From Permianibacter sp046297695 (lineage in GTDB: Bacteria > Pseudomonadota > Gammaproteobacteria > Enterobacterales > Permianibacteraceae): a stretch of DNA of 64,000 bases. The notes under the pieces were generated by a model. The model worked only from the letters and a program-made list of their open reading frames with translations, made no database searches and had not been told where the DNA came from. Every line of letters starts with the position of its first letter. Positions within the stretch are counted from its first letter, which is position 1. This document shows positions 50,555 through 60,073 of this stretch, piece by piece. A program made the position numbers and the translations under genes. The stretch spans positions 1 to 64,000 of the forward strand of contig JBKBHF010000003.1 of NCBI GenBank assembly GCA_046297695.1, in the 5' to 3' direction.

Positions 50555-51510
50555 ATGTGGATGCACCCGCAGCGGTGCCAACAGAAGGGCCAGGCGCACG
50601 TCTGAAAGCCGGACGGGAAGCGCAGGGGCAGTCGCTTGAACAGGCGGCACGGCATTTACGCCTGGATGAACCGACGCTGGCGGCGATTGAGGCCGATCAG
50701 TATCCGGCGCATGTGCCGGCGACTTTCATGCGTGGCTATTTGCGTGCGTACGCCAAATGGCTGGAAATGCCGGCCGATGACATTGTTTCGGCCTATAACC
50801 AGCGGCATCCGGACGAAGCGCAACTGGCCGGGCTGAAAAACCTGCTGGCGTTGCCGGAAAGTGAGCGCAGCGCTGGCGGTAAATGGTTATGGTTCGGCGT
50901 TCTGGCCTTGCTGGTGCTCGCAGTCGTGGCGGCTGTCGCACTGATGCCAACGGATTGGCTGAACAAACTGAAGAGTGAAGACGGCGCCGCAAACGCCGAG
51001 CCGCAGTCGGTGGCGGTGGAAATTCTGCCGATTGAAAGCAGCAGTGGCGAACTGACCCTGCAGCTGCCGCCGGAAGAACCGCTGCCCGCGACGGCGACCG
51101 GCAGCGAACCCCCAGCCGCGTCAACCACGGATGCCGCTGAGACGGCCGCGCCGGCGACTGCAATGCCGACCGCTCCGGCGCCGACCTCGGCTGCGAGTGG
51201 CAGTTCGTCGGGCAACACCGCGGTCAGTACCGATGTTGCTGGGTCCTTGCCCGGTATCGCCGAGACACTGGAGCTGTCGTTTGTCGAAGATTGCTGGATT
51301 CGCGTGACCGATGCCAACGGCAACGTGCTGTCGGTAGGCATCAAACAAAACGGTCAGCGCATCCGTCTGTCCGGCTCGGCGCCGTTGACGGTGGTGCTCG
51401 GTAATCCCCCCGGTGTGCAACTGAAGCACAATGGCCGGCCGGTGGATTTGTCAGCTTATCCGGGCAGCCGGCCGGCGACGTTGACCTTGCAACAGCAAGC
51501 CAACGACTGA
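50542..51510 (+). CDS. rodZ: Cytoskeleton protein RodZ
   Basis: Bitopic membrane protein that tethers MreB and maintains rod shape. The 322-residue product has an N-terminal cytosolic helix-turn-helix (about 18-85: ARLKAGREAQGQSLEQAARH, then PATFMRGYLRAYAKWLEM), one membrane span (about 115-135, WLWFGVLALLVLAVVAAVAL), a Pro/Ala/Thr linker, and a periplasmic DUF4115 domain (about 235-322: ETLELSFVEDCWIRVTDANG). It is translationally coupled to pilF by overlap. Confidence 0.93.
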   Translation: MAELNVDAPAAVPTEGPGARLKAGREAQGQSLEQAARHLRLDEPTLAAIEADQYPAHVPATFMRGYLRAYAKWLEMPADDIVSAYNQRHPDEAQLAGLKNLLALPESERSAGGKWLWFGVLALLVLAVVAAVALMPTDWLNKLKSEDGAANAEPQSVAVEILPIESSSGELTLQLPPEEPLPATATGSEPPAASTTDAAETAAPATAMPTAPAPTSAASGSSSGNTAVSTDVAGSLPGIAETLELSFVEDCWIRVTDANGNVLSVGIKQNGQRIRLSGSAPLTVVLGNPPGVQLKHNGRPVDLSAYPGSRPATLTLQQQAND

Positions 51511-51539
51511 GCAGAACGTGGCAGAGCGAGTCAGAGATC

Positions 51540-52676
51540 ATGAAAGGGCAGTCGTGGATCGTCCGGCGCAAATCGCGCCAGATTCGGGTCGGCAATGTGC
51601 TGGTCGGGGGCGATGCGCCGATCAGTGTGCAGAGCATGACCAATACCGAAACGACCGATGTCGATGCCACCGTTAATCAGATCGTGCAGCTGGCCAATGC
51701 CGGTGCCGATATCGTCCGGGTCTCGGTGCCGACCATGGACGCAGCCGAAGCGTTCCGCTTGATCAAGCAACGTTCGCCGGTGCCGCTGGTCGCCGACATT
51801 CATTTCGATTATCGCATTGCGCTGAAAGTGGCCGAATACGGTGTCGATTGCCTGCGCATCAATCCGGGCAATATCGGCAAGGAAGAGCGTGTACGGGCCG
51901 TGGTCGATTGCGCCCGTGACAAGGGCATTCCGATCCGGATCGGCGTCAACGCCGGTTCGCTGGAAAAAGATCTGCAGGAAAAATACGGCGAACCGACGCC
52001 GGAGGCGCTGGTCGAGTCGGCGTTTCGCCACGTCGACATTCTCGACAAGCTGAACTTCCACGATTTCAAGCTCAGCCTGAAATCGTCGAACGTATTCATG
52101 GCAGTCAGCGCCTATCGCCTGATCGCCAAGCAGATCGACAATCCGCTGCACCTCGGCATCACCGAGGCTGGTGCGTTCCGTACGGGTACCGTCAAGTCGG
52201 CAATTGGCTTGGGCATTTTGTTGGCGGAAGGCATCGGCGACACCATCCGGATCTCGCTGGCGGCTGATCCGGTCGAGGAAGTGAAAGTCGGTTGGGATAT
52301 CTTGAAATCGCTCGGCCTGCGCAGCCGCGGTGTCAACATCATTGCCTGCCCGACCTGTTCGCGTGCCGAATTCGATGTTATCGGCACGGTCAATGAACTG
52401 GAGCGTCGGCTCGAAGACGTGCGTGAACCGCTGGACGTGTCAGTGATCGGTTGCGTGGTCAACGGCCCCGGTGAAGCCGGTGAAACCGATGTCGGATTGA
52501 CCGGCGGCTTCTCTGGCTCAATGCTGTATTTCGATGGGGAAAAGCGCGAGAAGATCCCCAACGCCGAAATCATTGACCGGCTGGAGCGCGCGGTACGCAG
52601 CAAGCTGGCTGAGCGGGAAGCGCTGCATGCCGCCGCTGCCAAGGGTGCCGAGCGGTTGCCGGTTCAGAATGGTTGA
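51540..52676 (+). CDS. ispG: 4-hydroxy-3-methylbut-2-enyl diphosphate synthase
   Basis: Flavodoxin/ferredoxin-dependent 4Fe-4S enzyme converting MEcPP to HMBPP in the MEP isoprenoid pathway (dxr is at 6996). The 378-residue product begins with RRKSRQIRVGNVLVGG and SVQSMTNTET, has the TIM-barrel DIHFDYRIAL and RINPGNIG segments and the cluster ligands in IACPTCSR and VIGCVVNGPGEA. Length is typical of proteobacterial enzymes. It follows rodZ after 29 bases and precedes hisS. Confidence 0.97.
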   Translation: MKGQSWIVRRKSRQIRVGNVLVGGDAPISVQSMTNTETTDVDATVNQIVQLANAGADIVRVSVPTMDAAEAFRLIKQRSPVPLVADIHFDYRIALKVAEYGVDCLRINPGNIGKEERVRAVVDCARDKGIPIRIGVNAGSLEKDLQEKYGEPTPEALVESAFRHVDILDKLNFHDFKLSLKSSNVFMAVSAYRLIAKQIDNPLHLGITEAGAFRTGTVKSAIGLGILLAEGIGDTIRISLAADPVEEVKVGWDILKSLGLRSRGVNIIACPTCSRAEFDVIGTVNELERRLEDVREPLDVSVIGCVVNGPGEAGETDVGLTGGFSGSMLYFDGEKREKIPNAEIIDRLERAVRSKLAEREALHAAAAKGAERLPVQNG

Positions 52677-52731
52677 GTGGTCGGCGCACCCCGCGTGCGC
52701 GAGCCAACAAAGAACGTGAGAGTGGAAGAAA

Positions 52732-54009
52732 TTGAGTAAAACGATTCAGTCCGTGCGCGGCATGAACGATTTGCTGCCGGCTCAAAGCCCGCTGTGGCAC
52801 CGGCTGGAAGCGGCGTTGCGTGCGCTGATGGCGCGTTACGGCTACGACGAGATCCGGATGCCGATCGTCGAAAAAACCGAGCTGTTTGCCCGCGCGGTAG
52901 GCGAGGTCACCGACATCGTCGAGAAAGAGATGTACACCTTTCTCGATCGGGAAAAGGAATCGCTGAGTTTGCGCCCGGAAGGCACGGCTTCGTGCGTGCG
53001 CGCCGGCATCGAACACGGCTTGCTGTACAACCAGGAACAGCGGCTCTGGTACATGGGCCCGATGTTCCGGCACGAACGCCCGCAGAAAGGCCGTTACCGG
53101 CAGTTTCATCAACTCGGTGTCGAAACCTTCGGCATTCCGGGACCGGATGTCGATGCCGAACTCATTCTGATGACGGCACGGCTCTGGCGTGAGCTTGGTT
53201 TTGCCGACAAAGTCGAACTGCATCTGAATTCGCTCGGTTCGAACGAAGCCCGCAAAGCTTATCGTGAGCGGTTGGTCGCCTTCCTGCGCCAGCACGAAGC
53301 GGTGCTGGATGAAGATTGCAAACGCCGGCTGGAAACCAATCCGCTGCGGGTGCTGGACAGCAAGAACCCGGAGGTTCAGGTGGTGCTGAAAGATGCGCCG
53401 CAATTGATCGACTGCCTGGATCCGGAATCGCAGGCGCATTTCGACGGGCTGAAACGCATTCTCGATGCCGCGGGCGTGCGCTACGTGGTCAATCCGCGCC
53501 TGGTGCGTGGGCTCGATTACTACAACCGCACGGTGTTTGAGTGGATGACCGACGCACTCGGTGCGCAGGGCACCATCTGCGGCGGTGGCCGTTACGACGG
53601 TCTGGTCGAGCAGCTTGGTGGCCACGCGACCACCGCCTGTGGTTTTGCCATGGGCCTCGAACGCATCGTGCTGCTGCTGGAGGTGGTGCACGGTGCCAGT
53701 ACGCCAACCCCGGCTGACGTGTTTGTCGCCGCGCTCGGCGCGCAGGCCGAGATCGCGGTGTTCCCGCTCAGCGAACAGTTACGTGAAGCCATGCCGCAGT
53801 TGCGGTTGGTGCAAGGCCACGGTGGTGGCAACCTGAAGAAATTGCTGAAGCGGGCGGACCGCAGCGGCGCCCGGTTTGCGGTCATTGTCGGTGACAGTGA
53901 GCTTGAGCGCGGTGTGGCGGCCGTCAAGCCCTTGCGCGGCGATGGTGCTCAACAGGATGTGGCGTTGACCGATTTGGCGAACTTTTTGACCCAAGCGCTT
54001 TCGAACTGA
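52732..54009 (+). CDS. hisS: Histidyl-tRNA synthetase
   Basis: Class II synthetase. The 425-residue product aligns from its first residues (SKTIQSVRGMNDLLP) with E. coli HisRS, so TTG 52732 is the start; GGAAGA precedes it. Motif 2 is in MGPMFRHERPQKGRYRQFHQ, the histidine A motif in LVRGLDYYNRTVFEW, motif 3 in ACGFAMGLERIVLL, and a C-terminal anticodon domain (about 325-425, VFVAALGAQAEIAV). It lies between ispG and yfgM as usual. Confidence 0.97.
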   Translation: MSKTIQSVRGMNDLLPAQSPLWHRLEAALRALMARYGYDEIRMPIVEKTELFARAVGEVTDIVEKEMYTFLDREKESLSLRPEGTASCVRAGIEHGLLYNQEQRLWYMGPMFRHERPQKGRYRQFHQLGVETFGIPGPDVDAELILMTARLWRELGFADKVELHLNSLGSNEARKAYRERLVAFLRQHEAVLDEDCKRRLETNPLRVLDSKNPEVQVVLKDAPQLIDCLDPESQAHFDGLKRILDAAGVRYVVNPRLVRGLDYYNRTVFEWMTDALGAQGTICGGGRYDGLVEQLGGHATTACGFAMGLERIVLLLEVVHGASTPTPADVFVAALGAQAEIAVFPLSEQLREAMPQLRLVQGHGGGNLKKLLKRADRSGARFAVIVGDSELERGVAAVKPLRGDGAQQDVALTDLANFLTQALSN

Positions 54010-54068
54010 CGGCCGCGCCACAGCGGACGTCGCGAAAGCGAAACAACGAATACGTAAAGGAGCAGACT

Positions 54069-54731
54069 GTGGACGTTTTTACGACTGAAGAACAACAACT
54101 CGAATCGCTCAAGAAATGGTGGCGCGCCAACGGTACTTCGGTATTGATCGGTGCCGTGCTCGGCATCGCGGCGATTGCCGGCTGGAAGTTTTACCAACAG
54201 CATCAGCTGAACAAGGCGACGGCGGCGTCGGATGCCTTTGAAGCCGTGATCAAGCTTGCCGACGATGCCGACAAGCGCGCCGAGTTCAAACAGAAAGCCG
54301 AGGCCTTGGTCAGCGAGCATCAGGGCACGGCCTACGCCCAGTTTGGCCAGTTGTATCTCGCCCGCGAAGCGGTGCGTGATAACGATCTCGCCCGCGCAGC
54401 CAGCTTGCTGCAAGCGGTAGCGAACAAGCCGGAACATGAAGCGATTGGTCACGTTGCAACCTTGCGTCTGGCCCGGGTCAAACTGGCGCAAGGTGAACTG
54501 GATGCCGCGCTGAAGCTGGTCGACATCAGCAAGGACAAAGCCGACAGCTACGCCGGTGCCTATGCGTTGGTGCGTGGTGATGTGCTGACTGCGCTGAATC
54601 GTGCTGCCGAAGCCAATGCGGCCTATCAGGAAGCGGCTGCAGAAGGCAGCGTCGTGGCACAAGATCCGGCCCTGGCCCTGAAACTCGATGCCAGCACCTT
54701 GCCGGCACTGGCTCCGGATGTGGCGAAATGA
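54069..54731 (+). CDS. yfgM: YfgM-like ancillary SecYEG translocon protein
   Basis: Single-span inner-membrane protein that associates with SecYEG and periplasmic chaperones. The 220-residue product has a short cytosolic start (MDVFTTEEQQLESLKKWW), one membrane helix (about 24-42, SVLIGAVLGIAAIAGWKFY) and a periplasmic TPR-like domain (about 50-215). Start is GTG at 54069, with AAGGAG at 54057-54062. It lies between hisS and bamB, the conserved slot, and overlaps bamB by four bases. Confidence 0.93.
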   Translation: MDVFTTEEQQLESLKKWWRANGTSVLIGAVLGIAAIAGWKFYQQHQLNKATAASDAFEAVIKLADDADKRAEFKQKAEALVSEHQGTAYAQFGQLYLAREAVRDNDLARAASLLQAVANKPEHEAIGHVATLRLARVKLAQGELDAALKLVDISKDKADSYAGAYALVRGDVLTALNRAAEANAAYQEAAAEGSVVAQDPALALKLDASTLPALAPDVAK

Positions 54732-55969
54732 TGCTGACAAAACAGGTAAAGTTGTTGCCGACACTGGCGTTTGCGCTGGCCGCGACCGTGCTGGCCGGTT
54801 GTGCCAGCGATGAAGATGAAGTGGTGATTGCGCCGGTGCCGGATTTTGCCCCGCAGTTCGAACCGAAAACGGTGTGGACCCAATCGGTGACCACGACCGT
54901 CGGGGAGGACATTGCGCTCGCCGCTGGCGCGTTCTGGCGCACGATTTGGCCCTGGGCCGGTGCGCCGGATGGCGATCGGCCGATCAGTGAAGGTTATCCG
55001 GCCAACTTGCAGCCGGTGGTTTACGGCAACCGCATTTTTGTCGCCAACAGCGAAGGCTTGTTGCTGGCGCTGAACCAGGATGGCAGCGAAAGCTGGCGGT
55101 TCTGGCTCGGCACCCGTTTGTCCGGCGGCATGGCCGCCGGTGGTGGTTATCTGGTCGTGGGCACGCCGGAAGGTGTGGTGCTGGCCATTGACACCGAAAC
55201 GGGTGAAGAAAAGTGGCGCAACTACGTTTCCAGTGAAGTGGTGGCACCGCCGGCGGTTGGCGAAGGCCTGACTGTCGTGCGCACGGTGGATGGCAAGTTG
55301 TTTGCGCTCGATCTGGAATCCGGCGAACGCAAGTGGTTCTCCGATCGCAATGTGCCGGTGCTGACCCAGCGTGGCACCAGCTCGCCGTTTATCGGTGGCG
55401 GCATCACGCTTGCCGGATTTGATAACGGCAAGGTAGCGGCATTCCGGCTCGATAATGGCCAGCCATTGTGGGAAAAACGGGTCGGCCAGCCGACCGGTCG
55501 TTCCGAGATCGAACGCATCGCCGATGTCGATACCGATCCGGTCATTTTCGGCTCGGTGATGTATGTCGCCAGCGTCAACGGCAGTGTGCTGGCGGTGGAT
55601 CTGCGCAACGGTGAAACGCTCTGGCAGCGCGAGCTGTCGACCTATCGCAATCTGGCCGTCGATGCCCAGATGGTGTACGCCAGCAATGCCCAGGGCCATC
55701 TGGTTGCACTCGACCGTCGCAACGGCTTTGTCTTGTGGACGCAGAAGGCGCTGGAAAACCGGCAACTGAGTGCGCCGGCGGCGTTGGCTGATTACGTCGT
55801 GGTAGGGGATCTGGAAGGTTATCTCCATTTCCTGAAACGTGAGGATGGGGCCTTTGTTGCGCGGGCCCAAGTCGATGACGACGGTCTGCAAGCGCCGCCA
55901 CAGGTCCTGGACAATCAGCTGCTGGTCTACGACCGCGACGACACCCTGCATTTGTTTGCCTTGCCGTAA
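54728..55969 (+). CDS. bamB: Outer membrane assembly lipoprotein BamB
   Basis: BAM complex lipoprotein with an eight-blade beta-propeller that binds BamA POTRA domains. The 413-residue product has a lipoprotein signal ending in lipobox L-A-G-C (about residue 25) and repeated PQQ-like blades (VYGNRIFVANSEGLLLALNQ, VVLAIDTETGEEKWRNYV, LFALDLESGERKWF, VLAVDLRNGETLWQREL). ATG 54728 overlaps the yfgM stop. A strong hairpin follows. Confidence 0.96.
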   Translation: MMLTKQVKLLPTLAFALAATVLAGCASDEDEVVIAPVPDFAPQFEPKTVWTQSVTTTVGEDIALAAGAFWRTIWPWAGAPDGDRPISEGYPANLQPVVYGNRIFVANSEGLLLALNQDGSESWRFWLGTRLSGGMAAGGGYLVVGTPEGVVLAIDTETGEEKWRNYVSSEVVAPPAVGEGLTVVRTVDGKLFALDLESGERKWFSDRNVPVLTQRGTSSPFIGGGITLAGFDNGKVAAFRLDNGQPLWEKRVGQPTGRSEIERIADVDTDPVIFGSVMYVASVNGSVLAVDLRNGETLWQRELSTYRNLAVDAQMVYASNAQGHLVALDRRNGFVLWTQKALENRQLSAPAALADYVVVGDLEGYLHFLKREDGAFVARAQVDDDGLQAPPQVLDNQLLVYDRDDTLHLFALP

Positions 55970-55977
55970 GATCGCAA

Positions 55978-56001
55978 GACCGGGCGCAGCAGCGCCCGGT
56001 C
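55978..56001 (+). terminator. Terminator-like hairpin after bamB
   Basis: GACCGGGCGC (55978-55987) and GCGCCCGGTC (55992-56001) form a ten-base perfect stem with loop AGCA. The following TCGTTATGCT is only weakly T-rich, so termination may be partial before der. Confidence 0.6.
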
Positions 56002-56080
56002 TCGTTATGCTCTACGGTTGTAACTCGGATTTGTCTTGCTTGTTTGGGCCGCTGGCCCGTGTTCAGTTGAGTCTGGTCTC

Positions 56081-57481
56081 ATGTTGCCTGTTATTGCCTT
56101 GGTCGGCCGCCCCAATGTCGGCAAATCCACGCTGTTCAACCAGCTGACCCGCAGCCGCGATGCGCTGGTGGCGGACATGCCGGGCCTGACTCGCGATCGC
56201 AAATACGGACGCGCCCAGTTGCGCGATCGCGCCGCCATTGTCATCGATACTGCCGGTATCACCGGTCAGGAAGAAGGCATCGATGAGGCCATGGCCAAGC
56301 AGTCACGGCTGGCCATGGAAGAAGCCGATCTGGTGTTGTTGCTCTGTGATGCCCGCGATGGCCTGACCCCGATTGACGAGCAGGTGGCGCGCGAACTGCG
56401 CAGCATGAACAAGTCGACCCTACTGGTCGTCAACAAAATCGATGGCCTCAACATCGATCTGGTGTTGCCGGAATTTTTCGCGCTGGGTCATGGTGAACCG
56501 ATGCCGATTGCCGCCGCCCACGGCCGCGGCGTGTTGCAGATGATCGATGCCGTGCTGGAGCATTTGCCGAATGCACCGGAACTGACCCCGGAAGAAGTGA
56601 AAGCGCAGGGCATCAAGATGGCCATTGTCGGCCGACCGAACGTCGGCAAATCGACGCTGGTCAATCGCATGCTCGGCGAAGAGCGGGTGTTGGTGTTCGA
56701 CATGCCGGGCACGACCCGTGACTCGATTTATGTCGAGATGGAACGGCGCGGTACCAAGTACACCCTGATCGACACCGCTGGCGTCCGGCGGCGCGGCAAG
56801 GTGTTTGAGGCGGTCGAAAAATTCTCGGTGGTGAAAACCCTGCAAGCCATCGACGATGCCCATGTTGTCATCCTGGTGATGGACGGCAAGGAGACCATCA
56901 CCGATCAGGATCTGCATCTGCTTGGCTATGTGATGGATACCGGCCGGGCACTGGTGCTCAGCGTCAACAAATGGGATGGTCTCGACAGCGACCAGCGACA
57001 GGTCATCAAGGATGAAATCGATCGCCGGCTCGGCTTTGCCGATTTTGCCCGTTTGCATTTCATTTCGGCGCTGCACGGCACTGGTGTCGGTGACCTGTTC
57101 GATTCGGTGCATGAAGCCTATGATTCGGCCCACCTTGATGTGCCAACCAGCAAGATGACCGATTTGCTGGAACAGGCGCAGGCCGAGTTCCAGGCGCCAT
57201 TGGTCAACGGACGTCGGGTCAAAATGCGTTATGCCCACCTGGGCGGTCACAACCCGTTCCGGATCGTGATCCACGGCAACCAGGTGTCACGTTTGCCAAT
57301 GCACTACCAGCGTTATCTCATCAACTACTACCGCAAGCGTTTGAACCTGGTTGGCGCGCCGATTCAGCTGGAGCTGAAAGACAGCGACAATCCGTTCAAG
57401 GACAAGAAGAATGTGCTGAGCGACCGGCAACTCGAACGCCGACGGCGACTGGTACGCAATCGCAAGCGCAACGAAAAGTAA
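56081..57481 (+). CDS. der: Ribosome-assembly GTPase Der (EngA)
   Basis: Double-domain GTPase needed for maturation of the 50S subunit. The 466-residue product has two complete G domains: GRPNVGKSTLFN near residue 8 with DTAG and NKID, and GRPNVGKSTLVNR near residue 188 with DTAGVRRRGK and NKWD; a C-terminal KH-like domain (about 370-466) ends in basic residues. ATG 56081 matches the family N terminus (MLPVIALVGRPNVGKS); 15 earlier in-frame codons are rejected. Its gene is convergent with the chemotaxis receptor gene. Confidence 0.97.
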   Translation: MLPVIALVGRPNVGKSTLFNQLTRSRDALVADMPGLTRDRKYGRAQLRDRAAIVIDTAGITGQEEGIDEAMAKQSRLAMEEADLVLLLCDARDGLTPIDEQVARELRSMNKSTLLVVNKIDGLNIDLVLPEFFALGHGEPMPIAAAHGRGVLQMIDAVLEHLPNAPELTPEEVKAQGIKMAIVGRPNVGKSTLVNRMLGEERVLVFDMPGTTRDSIYVEMERRGTKYTLIDTAGVRRRGKVFEAVEKFSVVKTLQAIDDAHVVILVMDGKETITDQDLHLLGYVMDTGRALVLSVNKWDGLDSDQRQVIKDEIDRRLGFADFARLHFISALHGTGVGDLFDSVHEAYDSAHLDVPTSKMTDLLEQAQAEFQAPLVNGRRVKMRYAHLGGHNPFRIVIHGNQVSRLPMHYQRYLINYYRKRLNLVGAPIQLELKDSDNPFKDKKNVLSDRQLERRRRLVRNRKRNEK

Positions 57482-57493
57482 CTGCGCACGCAC

Positions 57494-57526
57494 AACAAAC
57501 ACGCCAGCATTGCCGGCGTTTTTGTT
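57494..57526. terminator. Bidirectional terminator between der and the chemotaxis receptor gene
   Basis: AACAAACACGCC (57494-57505) pairs with GGCGTTTTTGTT (57515-57526) with one mismatch around a nine-base loop. The A-rich and T-rich outer parts let it terminate both convergent transcripts. Confidence 0.8.
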
Positions 57527-57537
57527 GTCCGCAATGA

Positions 57538-59148
57538 TCAGGCCTGCACTTTCTCGACTATCTCCTGCAGGCGACCGGCCACCTGATTGAGCTGACCGGC
57601 AACACCGGCCGACTGCTGGGCATGGACGGCGCTTTCGCGGGCACCATCGGCAATGCCGTTGACGTTGCGGGTGATCTCGTCGACCACCGTGCTTTGCTCT
57701 TCGGCGGCAGCCGCTATCTGGGTATTCATGTCACGGATTTCGGCAACCGCGCGGGTGATTTGCTCGAGCGCAGCGCGGGCCTGTTCGGATTGCTCCGCGC
57801 TCTCGTGGGTGCGTGAATTGCCTTGCTCCATGGCGTTGGCGGCACTTGTGGCACCGCCTTGCACGCTCTGGATGATCTGCTGGATTTCGCTGGTCGAGTC
57901 CTGCGTGCGTTTGGCGAGGTTGCGTACCTCATCGGCGACCACGGCAAAACCGCGGCCTTGTTCGCCGGCGCGCGCCGCTTCGATGGCGGCATTCAAGGCC
58001 AGCAGGTTGGTCTGCTCGGCGATGCCTTTGATCACTTCCAGCACTTGGCCAATATTCTGGGTGTCGTCGCGCAGTTTTTGCACCAGTTCACCGGCTCGCG
58101 CCATTTCATCGGCCAGCTGCCGCGACACCGCGGTCGACCGTTCCATTTTAGCGAGCGCATCGCTGGCGGATTTGTTCACCGCTTCAGTTGCCTGGGCCGT
58201 AGTCGCGGCGTTTTTCGCCACTTCCTGCACGGTGGCCGCCATTTCGGTCAGTGCGCTCGCGGCCTGATGGATGCGATGTTCGGCATCGCCGGTGGCGCCG
58301 GCGAGTTCCTGTGCCGCACGGGTGATTTGGCCAGCGCTGCTGCCGATATCGCGCGAGGCGGAATGAATTTCCCTGATCAGATTGGCAATGAATTGCCGCT
58401 CCGACTCCATATCAGCCGCCATCACCCCAAGCTCGTCGTCGCCTTCCGGAGCGATCGGATGTTGAAACTGGCCTTGCGCCATTCTTTCCATGTGGTCGAA
58501 CAGTCGACGGGTGCGTTCGACGATCAGGCGATTGGTCATGATCTGCAGCATCACGATAACCGCCAATGAAAAGCCGACGACCACAACGATGATGACGGTA
58601 CGCGCTGTATCGGCGCTGGCGCTCAGCTCATTGATTGTTGACGCCAAACGCTTCTGCAGGGTTTCCAGCTTTTCGGTTGGTGCCCGATCGATGCCTTTAA
58701 CCGCTTTGTCGCCGGCCTTATGGTCATAGCCCGCAGCTTCAAATGCGCGCAAGCCCTCTTCGTACTTGCCCTGCATGATGCTGTGTTCTTGCAGAAATTC
58801 TGCCAGCATGCGTGACTCGTCGGTCAAGCCAAGCGCATCCAGTCGCTGTTTCAGTTCCTTGCCGTTGCTCTGGATCTGTTTGGCTTCGGCGTTGAACTGG
58901 TTCCAGTATTTGCTGCGACCCTCCGCGTCGTGACCGCGCAGCAGCACATTCTTCCATTCTTGTACTTGAGTTTTAAAACCGATGCCGAGACTGCCGGCCG
59001 CACTGTTGATCTCCAGGCCTTCCCGCAGGGTTGTGATATGACCACCCAGCACCGAGAGGCCGACCAAAGCGGCGATAACCAGGATCCCGAAACCGCCACC
59101 CACGACGGTCAACAAACGTTTGCCAAGACTGCTGCGAGGCTCTGCCAT
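57538..59148 (-). CDS. Methyl-accepting chemotaxis protein
   Basis: 536-residue receptor. Domains: first membrane helix (about 15-38), periplasmic four-helix ligand region (about 40-178, with QVQEWKNVLLRGHD), second membrane helix (about 183-205, TVIIVVVVGFSLAVIVM), HAMP (about 205-260), and a signalling coiled coil with the invariant hairpin GIAEQTNLLALNAAIEAARA followed by RGFAVVADEVRNLAKRT. This tip binds CheA/CheW. The WxxVLLRG pattern resembles 4HB-type sensors of small ligands. ATG 59148 has GGAG nine bases upstream. The gene is isolated from other che genes, so the ligand is unknown. Confidence 0.95.
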   Translation of the reverse strand: MAEPRSSLGKRLLTVVGGGFGILVIAALVGLSVLGGHITTLREGLEINSAAGSLGIGFKTQVQEWKNVLLRGHDAEGRSKYWNQFNAEAKQIQSNGKELKQRLDALGLTDESRMLAEFLQEHSIMQGKYEEGLRAFEAAGYDHKAGDKAVKGIDRAPTEKLETLQKRLASTINELSASADTARTVIIVVVVGFSLAVIVMLQIMTNRLIVERTRRLFDHMERMAQGQFQHPIAPEGDDELGVMAADMESERQFIANLIREIHSASRDIGSSAGQITRAAQELAGATGDAEHRIHQAASALTEMAATVQEVAKNAATTAQATEAVNKSASDALAKMERSTAVSRQLADEMARAGELVQKLRDDTQNIGQVLEVIKGIAEQTNLLALNAAIEAARAGEQGRGFAVVADEVRNLAKRTQDSTSEIQQIIQSVQGGATSAANAMEQGNSRTHESAEQSEQARAALEQITRAVAEIRDMNTQIAAAAEEQSTVVDEITRNVNGIADGARESAVHAQQSAGVAGQLNQVAGRLQEIVEKVQA

Positions 59149-59251
59149 GATGCCAACTCCGGACATGCTGATGAGGAATGCGTTGACGGCAACGCATCAG
59201 CAAGCCTAGTTGGCATTAACCATGCTGCAACTATTACAGTTTTGTGACGGC

Positions 59252-60070
59252 TTATCGGACCGCGGCGGGTGGCAAGAACAGCGCTGGATTGATCCGCGCA
59301 CCATTCAGGCTCACGGAGAAATGCAGGTGGGCACCGGTAACGCGGCCGGTTGCTCCGACCGTGCCGAGCGGATGGCCGGCGTTGATGGCCTGACCGGGTT
59401 TGGCATCGATACGATCGAGGTGGCAGAACAAGGTCAGCAAACCGCCGCCGTGGTCGATGATCACGGTATTGCCGTTGTAGTAGAAGTCACCGGTGACGAC
59501 GACGGTGCCGGCCAGCGGTGCGACCACCGGCGTGCCGGTCGGCGCGGCGATATCGAGGCCGGAGTGGGGATTGCGCGCTTCACCGTTGAACACCCGCCGC
59601 AAGCCGAACGAACTGCTCAGCGGTCCGGGGGTGGGTTGCCGCATCAGCAGCTGTTGTGGCAGCGGTGTGCTGAAGCGGGCAAAGGCTGCTTGCATCAGCG
59701 CCTGTTCGCGAGCGATGCGCTCGGCATCCTGCGGGTCCGGGTTGACGAATTTCGGCGCCACTTTCAACGGCTGGGTGGCGTAAGCCTTGTCGGCAATGCT
59801 GAAGCCAAGCGCGTTGCCGTTGACGTCCAGCTGCTGCTCGCCGACCTCAGCGTGCAATGGCAAGCCGACCAGCGCCTGCCAGCGGCCAGCGACCGCGACA
59901 AGCAGCACCGGTTTGCCCTGATAGCGAACCTCGGGTGCCGGCTCGCTGGCCGGGCCGACATCCAGCACGGCCAAGCCACCGGGTACCCGCTCTTCCTGTG
60001 GCAGCGCGAGTTCGGCGCGTGTGATGCCGGCGCTGACGACGAGCAGGGTGCCAAGCAACCATTTCCGCAT
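59252..60070 (-). CDS. M23 (LytM-type) peptidoglycan endopeptidase
   Basis: 272-residue exported metallopeptidase. It has a signal peptide (MRKWLLGTLLVVSAGITRA), an N-terminal beta domain (about 25-140) and a C-terminal M23 domain with both zinc motifs: NPHSGLDIA (H-x3-D) and AHLHFSV (H-x-H), so it should be catalytically active, unlike degenerate EnvC/NlpD types. Probable role: cleavage of peptide cross-links in the periplasm. It starts three bases after xseA with GGAGA nine bases before the ATG, so the two genes form one transcript. The xseA-M23 pair is common in Gammaproteobacteria. Confidence 0.93.
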   Translation of the reverse strand: MRKWLLGTLLVVSAGITRAELALPQEERVPGGLAVLDVGPASEPAPEVRYQGKPVLLVAVAGRWQALVGLPLHAEVGEQQLDVNGNALGFSIADKAYATQPLKVAPKFVNPDPQDAERIAREQALMQAAFARFSTPLPQQLLMRQPTPGPLSSSFGLRRVFNGEARNPHSGLDIAAPTGTPVVAPLAGTVVVTGDFYYNGNTVIIDHGGGLLTLFCHLDRIDAKPGQAINAGHPLGTVGATGRVTGAHLHFSVSLNGARINPALFLPPAAVR

Positions 60071-60073
60071 CGG